From Bacteroidota bacterium (GTDB lineage: Bacteria; Bacteroidota; Rhodothermia; Rhodothermales; UBA10348), in assembly GCA_029262835.1 (NCBI GenBank), contig JAJCYQ010000013.1, positions 1 through 64,000 on the forward strand: a stretch of 64,000 nucleotides of DNA. Reading direction: 5' to 3'. Of this stretch, positions 59,481 through 64,000 are shown in pieces. The position numbers and the translations under genes are program-made. Positions within the stretch are counted from its first letter, which is position 1. Each line of letters begins with the position of its first letter. Below the pieces are notes generated by a model, which was not told where the DNA came from, made no database searches, and worked only from the letters and a program-made list of their open reading frames with translations.

Positions 59481-59516
59481 AAAAGGGGGGCGCGCCAGTG
59501 GCGCGCCCCCCTTCTC
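59481..59516 (-). terminator. Rho-independent terminator downstream of the subtilisin gene
   Basis: GGGGGGCGCGCC AGT GGCGCGCCCCCC stem; followed on the - strand by TTTT. Confidence 0.8.
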
Positions 59517-59558
59517 ATGCATGAACCAACCACCGCGGTTGATATCAACCTGGCATCG

Positions 59559-60896
59559 CTACCAGGAGTCTCCGTCCTCTGATTCCACGCTCAGGTAGCG
59601 GTCTGTCGTACCGCTTGGGACCTTTCTGGCCCGGTTTTCCGCTCGGGATAGTACGGCACGTGTCACCTCAGCAGGCGAAGCCATGGGGTGGCGTGCGAGA
59701 TAGAGTACCGCGGCAGCCGTGACGTGGGCTGTCGACATGGATGTACCCGACATGACGTCCAGTCCGGCTCCGACACCGAGAGAAACCACATCTTCACCCG
59801 GTGCGATAATGTCCACCACCTTCCCGTAGTTGGAAAACCAGGTAAATGCCCGTTTCCGGTCGGTAGCACCCACCGTAATAACATCCGGGACGTGCGCTGG
59901 TGTGATGTTGGCCGCATCTACGGCCTCGTTTCCAGACGCCACAACCACGGTGATGCCAGCATCGAGAGCAGCCTGCACGGCGTCATCAAGGCCGGTTTGC
60001 GTATTACCCACGTTCTCGCCCAGGCTCAGATTCATGACCGCAGGTTTACGCGCATTATTGTGCTTCCATTCAATCACATATTCAATGGCGTTGATGACCA
60101 TGGCGTCGTCCGCTGTTCCAGCGTCCGTGAATACGCGCAGGTTGTGAATGCGCGCACCCGGCGCGATACCAACGGCTCCGTTGTTGTCATCCAGCGCCCC
60201 GATGATTCCAGCAATGTGCGTACCGTGACCATCGTTGTCTCTGGCCGTGCCGGATTCTGAAAAATCCACGTTCGACACCACATTCAGGTCTGGATGACTG
60301 ACGCCTGTATCGAGGACAAAAACATCGACATCCACCTCGCCCTGTCCATCGCCAGAAACTGTCCACGACTCTCGTCCGCCGACTTCATCTACAGACCATG
60401 GAATATGCTGACGCATGCGGGCCTTGCCGCCTCCGAATACCGGGGCTCTCATTCCGAAGACAGGCTCTACCCATGTAATCTCATCGTCACCCGACATCAG
60501 ATCCATGAGTTCCTGCAGGTGTTCTGTCGATGCCCAGATGGCAAACCCATGGAAAGCCTTGCTGAATTCGTAGCGATCAAGCACTTTGTAGCGATCCAGA
60601 ACCTTGTAGCGATCCAGAACCTTATAGCGATCGAGCACTTTGTAGCGATCCAGAACCTTCTGTGGATCAATGGAGAACATGACGGCTGTCAGCTCGCCAC
60701 TCTTGCCCATGGTGGTTACACCGCGGTCCAGAAGGTGAAGGTTGCGGACCTTTTCCACGGATTCCGACGCAGTGGCGGACTGGTCTGTGTTGGCCGTATC
60801 TACGACCTGATCTACGCATCCTGAGAAGAACAGCACGGCAACGAGCGAAAGTACAAACGTAACGCGCGACGGTGTTCGAGATGTTGAGACTGACAT
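59559..60896 (-). CDS. S8 subtilisin-family serine peptidase, lipoprotein
   Basis: Lipobox LFFSGC; catalytic DTGVSHPDL, GHGTHIAGI, GTSMSTAHV; tandem KVLDRY repeats in the propeptide region. Confidence 0.93.
   Translation of the reverse strand: MSVSTSRTPSRVTFVLSLVAVLFFSGCVDQVVDTANTDQSATASESVEKVRNLHLLDRGVTTMGKSGELTAVMFSIDPQKVLDRYKVLDRYKVLDRYKVLDRYKVLDRYEFSKAFHGFAIWASTEHLQELMDLMSGDDEITWVEPVFGMRAPVFGGGKARMRQHIPWSVDEVGGRESWTVSGDGQGEVDVDVFVLDTGVSHPDLNVVSNVDFSESGTARDNDGHGTHIAGIIGALDDNNGAVGIAPGARIHNLRVFTDAGTADDAMVINAIEYVIEWKHNNARKPAVMNLSLGENVGNTQTGLDDAVQAALDAGITVVVASGNEAVDAANITPAHVPDVITVGATDRKRAFTWFSNYGKVVDIIAPGEDVVSLGVGAGLDVMSGTSMSTAHVTAAAVLYLARHPMASPAEVTRAVLSRAENRARKVPSGTTDRYLSVESEDGDSW
60570..60659. 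repeat. 5 x 18-bp tandem repeat encoding (KVLDRY)5
   Basis: GTAGCGATCCAGAACCTT-type units, two synonymous classes. Confidence 0.98.
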
Positions 60897-61025
60897 GATC
60901 TTGAAGGGTTTGATTCAAGGGTTTGCATGCCGCACCAGATGACACGACATGATTGGGGTATCGGCAGCCTCGTCAGGCTCTTTAAATTGGGCGCCCTTTA
61001 ATCCGACCCAGGTACCCGTATTGAC

Positions 61026-61069
61026 ACAAAAAAGGGGTCGGCATAACGCCGACCCCTCAATTTTTTTTA
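61026..61069. terminator. bidirectional Rho-independent terminator
   Basis: AGGGGTCGGC ATAAC GCCGACCCCT stem with T8 on the + side and an A-rich (T on -) run on the other side. Confidence 0.88.
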
Positions 61070-61102
61070 TGGAATCCCAGAAGTGCCTGTCGCACAAGGG
61101 AA

Positions 61103-62647
61103 TTACTTCAGCGCACCTTCAACGGACCGCTGAACGACGACAGCATTCGCTCCGATATCCACCTGCTCCAGCAGCTCTCGCAGCGGGCGAAGAGCCGCCG
61201 TCGAGTACCTGATGTTCGTGTTGTCCCGCAGTGTGATGCGAAAAGCACCGCCTTCTTCCGTCTCCACATCCGCTTCGCACGCGCCTTCTGTATCACCGTG
61301 GCCGAGATGGGCCGGGAGCGCCGACGATCCAATGGTCAGCGTGTGGCGATTGGCCGGATTGCCAGGAGGAATGTGGCATACTTCGACAATGCTGTCTGGC
61401 GCACCGCCCTTGTCGGATTTCTTGCTCTTGCCAGACTTGTCGCTCTTGTCAGACTTGTCGCTCTTGTCCGACTTCTTGCTCTTGTCCGACTTCTTGCTCT
61501 TGGAGCTCTTGCAAGATTTCTTGCTCTTATCTGACTTGTCGCTTTTTGCAGACTTATCAGACTTTTTGCTCTTGTCCGACTTGTCACTCTTGTCCGACTT
61601 GTCGCTCTTGTCAGACTTGCCCGACTTCTTGCTCTTGTCAGACTTGTCGCTCTTGGCGGACTTGCCCGACTTCTTGCTCTTGTCCGACTTGTCCTCTACG
61701 CACTCTTCCTCGTCGCCTCCGTCATCATCGTCCGATCCGCCGTCAGATACATCAAGCGCCGATCGAAGTACGACCGAGCCATAGACGGCAGAGTCGTCTT
61801 CAAATGTGTGGATACCACCCTCGGCATTGTTGCCATAGACCATCCCGTACCACACGGAATTATCTTCAAATGTAATGTTTCCTGATGCATACAGGACGCC
61901 ATAACCGGAGAAATTCCCACTCAACTCAACGTTTCCGCGGATACGTAGCACTTTTGGTGATGCGATGCTGCCCAACGTACCGCTGCTGTAGGACGTACTT
62001 CCACTCACGTCCACGAGGGCGTCTCCAGAGTAATTCAATATGGCCGACTCCAATTCGTCAAGCGATGTCAGCGGATTGCCATTCACAATATCCAGCTCGC
62101 CCTCCGAGCCGACGACATTATCCCTGTCCGCTTCGGAAAGCGTTGTATTGAACGCCGACGTGTTAGTGACCAGTATACCGCGCACATGTGGCCCCACCGC
62201 ATTCGTACCATCAAGAGCAGCATCGACGCCCGAGACATAATAATTGTCGCGGAAGTCAAGGGAGGTCACTGGACCGTCGATCGTCATCGCGTCAAAGAGT
62301 CGCTGCCCCCCCTTCTCCATGGACCCGGAAATTCTGTACTTGAATCCGTCATACTTCCCGGTGGCGGTGATTACAACCTCTCCGCCAGCACCCGTGGAAG
62401 CAGAGACATCATATTTGGCATCCCGGTACTTGACGTTGGATTCGGAGTCACGATAGCCGTCAAAGTCCCTCTTGACCCGTCCTACGACTACGTTGAACGC
62501 GGACTGGGCCGCTTCCCGGGCCAATACCTGTCCCTCATAGTCGGCTTCGACCTGTTGCTGGTTCAGCAGTGTCTCGTCGCGCGAAATGTACATGGCCGAC
62601 GCCGCGAGCGTCGTTCCGAGTACGATCAGTAATACGGCCTTACCCAT
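61103..62647 (-). CDS. PilX-like pilus protein with DKS/KKS repeat tract and CHxPPGNP module
   Basis: N-terminal hydrophobic helix MGKAVLLIVLGTTLAASAMYIS; beta-rich region VLRIRGNVELSGNFSGYGVLYASGNITFEDNSVWYGMVYG; (DKS/KKS)n; VCHIPPGNPANRHTLTIGSSALPAHLGHGDTEGAC. Confidence 0.65.
   Translation of the reverse strand: MGKAVLLIVLGTTLAASAMYISRDETLLNQQQVEADYEGQVLAREAAQSAFNVVVGRVKRDFDGYRDSESNVKYRDAKYDVSASTGAGGEVVITATGKYDGFKYRISGSMEKGGQRLFDAMTIDGPVTSLDFRDNYYVSGVDAALDGTNAVGPHVRGILVTNTSAFNTTLSEADRDNVVGSEGELDIVNGNPLTSLDELESAILNYSGDALVDVSGSTSYSSGTLGSIASPKVLRIRGNVELSGNFSGYGVLYASGNITFEDNSVWYGMVYGNNAEGGIHTFEDDSAVYGSVVLRSALDVSDGGSDDDDGGDEEECVEDKSDKSKKSGKSAKSDKSDKSKKSGKSDKSDKSDKSDKSDKSKKSDKSAKSDKSDKSKKSCKSSKSKKSDKSKKSDKSDKSDKSDKSGKSKKSDKGGAPDSIVEVCHIPPGNPANRHTLTIGSSALPAHLGHGDTEGACEADVETEEGGAFRITLRDNTNIRYSTAALRPLRELLEQVDIGANAVVVQRSVEGALK
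61429..61695. repeat. 9-bp-periodic low-complexity repeat encoding DKS/KKS/GKS triplets
   Basis: TTGTCGCTC / TTCTTGCTC / TTGTCCGAC units. Confidence 0.95.
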
Positions 62648-62726
62648 TGTGGTACCTGAATGAAGTGCATGGTTTTCAGGAGGGGTATCGACCGGTCCCG
62701 AAGAACCTTAAGCCCACAGTGCAAAT

Positions 62727-63302
62727 TTAATTCTGCAATCCAATAGGGCGGATGGTAATTCCCCAATGCGACTGGAATACGCTCGATCCGTTGTCCTCTC
62801 CGAATGGATACACATTCACGAGCGTCGCCCGTACCAATCGTGCGCTTCCCGCCGAAAGTGTGACATTTCCGTCTGAATCGAGCATGTCAAGGGCAAAGAA
62901 GCGTACCCGCTCGCCCCCTCCACCTGCCCAGACGTCATTCTCGAACCGGTCCAGCGTATAGAGCTGAACGGAATCGCCACGGACAACGACCTTGTTGCCA
63001 GCCGACAGGCGATAGGTCACCTCCATGTCCGCCCCGCCGGCATCCTGTTTCCAGAACTCGAATACGGTGGTCAGTCCATCGGCATTCGTCTGCACGTCTG
63101 TGACGGTATCGGCGGTCCCGTTGCCGAGAGCAGCCAGATCCTCCTCAATCGAGACCCCTGTTTGCAGCGTGGACTGCTTGGATGCATAGGCTATCGTCTG
63201 CTCCACGGCCGAGCGCTGTGCCTGGAATTGCGTTGACAGCACGATGAGGATGACGGCCGAGCCGATCATGATGGCCGATATGTTGTCGAGGATGAGCTGC
63301 AT
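62727..63302 (-). CDS. pilin-like/pseudopilin-like protein
   Basis: N-terminal hydrophobic helix (ISAIMIGSAVILIVLSTQFQAQRSAVEQTIAYASKQ), beta-rich C-terminus; clustered with neighbours. Confidence 0.5.
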   Translation of the reverse strand: MQLILDNISAIMIGSAVILIVLSTQFQAQRSAVEQTIAYASKQSTLQTGVSIEEDLAALGNGTADTVTDVQTNADGLTTVFEFWKQDAGGADMEVTYRLSAGNKVVVRGDSVQLYTLDRFENDVWAGGGGERVRFFALDMLDSDGNVTLSAGSARLVRATLVNVYPFGEDNGSSVFQSHWGITIRPIGLQN

Positions 63303-63692
63303 TTATTCGGAGAAGATGCGGCTGTGAACGACAAGAGGCATGGTGAAATGATCGTTCGCGGCCGTGACCTCTACTTCCTGCTGTGAGGTGGGGACGCCGC
63401 TCGGGTCCCCGTCGTCGTCAACGTATTGCACGACGATGGTGAGCGTAAAGTCCTCGTTCAAGTCTCCTGCCGCGAAGGTCGCCACGATCGTGTCGCCGTC
63501 CAGGTCGTCCAGGTCATCGAAATCAGTCCCGACGGCAATTATCTCCATACGCTCAATCACGACCGCATTCGCCATGAGTTCGTACTCGGAATGCACCATC
63601 TGCTCGTATACGGCTGCTTTTGAGCCCATCTGATTGTAGGCGGCAATCGACGCGATCATCATCGCGAGGAAGGCCATCAAACTTTGTGGCAT
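63303..63692 (-). CDS. pilin-like/pseudopilin-like protein
   Basis: N-terminal hydrophobic helix (MPQSLMAFLAMMIASIAAYNQMGSKAAVYEQM), 1-bp from the next CDS. Confidence 0.5.
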   Translation of the reverse strand: MPQSLMAFLAMMIASIAAYNQMGSKAAVYEQMVHSEYELMANAVVIERMEIIAVGTDFDDLDDLDGDTIVATFAAGDLNEDFTLTIVVQYVDDDGDPSGVPTSQQEVEVTAANDHFTMPLVVHSRIFSE

Positions 63693-63734
63693 GAAAATGT
63701 CCGTGTTTCGGGAAGTTTTACGTATGTGTAATCG

Positions 63735-63905
63735 GTACAGGCAGAGAGTTTTTTAAATCCTCTGCTTAAATCCATGGTCCGTACATCCGATGATGTACAC
63801 AGTGTGAGCGGGTGAGGCCCGTATTTGAGGGGGTACGCACCTCACTCCAGCTTGCATTCGGTGGCCCCGTTCACGCGAAGCGTTGAACGGGGCCACTTTT
63901 TTTTG
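63735..63905 (+). ncRNA. candidate structured small RNA ending in an intrinsic terminator
   Basis: GCAGAG..CTCTGC, GTACATC CGAT GATGTAC, GTGAG..CTCAC hairpins followed by a strong terminator; no CDS found on + immediately upstream. Confidence 0.35.
63861..63904 (+). terminator. Rho-independent terminator
   Basis: GTGGCCCCGTTCA CGCGAAGCGT TGAACGGGGCCAC followed by T8. Confidence 0.88.
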
Positions 63906-64000
63906 TAGCCTGTGCGCCGCTGGCAGAGCCCGCATACGCTCCGCACGCCGAGCCGTCGGACACGGCGTACAATGCGCCCTTTCACACCGTTCCACTTCTC

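Noticed and set aside
61429-61695. CRISPR-like array
   Set aside because: Short 9-bp periodic units in frame with a CDS, no 20-40 bp repeat/unique spacer alternation; it is protein low-complexity.
63753-63995. 80-aa - strand ORF
   Set aside because: Runs through the strong terminator and structured region; no signal of coding conservation visible.
1-64000. tRNA, rRNA, transposase, prophage or defence-system genes
   Set aside because: None recognised on either strand by reading; a tRNAscan/HMM search would be needed to exclude them formally.

Overview
64 kb, high-GC, gene-dense bacterial chromosomal segment, probably Bacteroidota/Rhodothermota-like. That placement is an inference from a TonB receptor + T9SS-like exoprotein + PorV set, a YpdA bacillithiol-type reductase and a menaquinone operon. 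Most genes are housekeeping: recQ (runs off the left edge), aroK, truA, arcA, tadA, ypdA, engB, sucD, tatA, add, aroA, murB, ccmB-C-D-E, mgtE, rsmA, bioY, metH, menF-D-H-B-A-C/E, wecB. Main points of interest: (1) a compact type IV pilus/T2SS-like locus (about 53.98-63.7 kb) with a PilT-like ATPase, fused PilM-PilN-like and PilO-PilP-like proteins, a secretin and three pilin-like proteins. One pilin-like protein carries a long DKS/KKS low-complexity tract and a CHxPPGNP...AHLxHGDxxGxC module. (2) Two orphan bacterial-microcompartment shell genes, one with a C-terminal extension, with no recognisable cargo enzyme nearby. (3) Recurrent short in-frame tandem repeats (units a multiple of 3 bp) in otherwise conserved proteins: RecQ, a MenC-MenE fusion, MenD, a subtilisin and a pilin-like protein. 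(4) A CxxxY-type CcmE. (5) A + strand terminator with structured sequence but no CDS upstream, a candidate sRNA. The first ~60 bp look like a corrupted contig end. No tRNA, rRNA, CRISPR array or transposase was recognised. All calls are from reading the sequence and the supplied ORFs; no database search was run.
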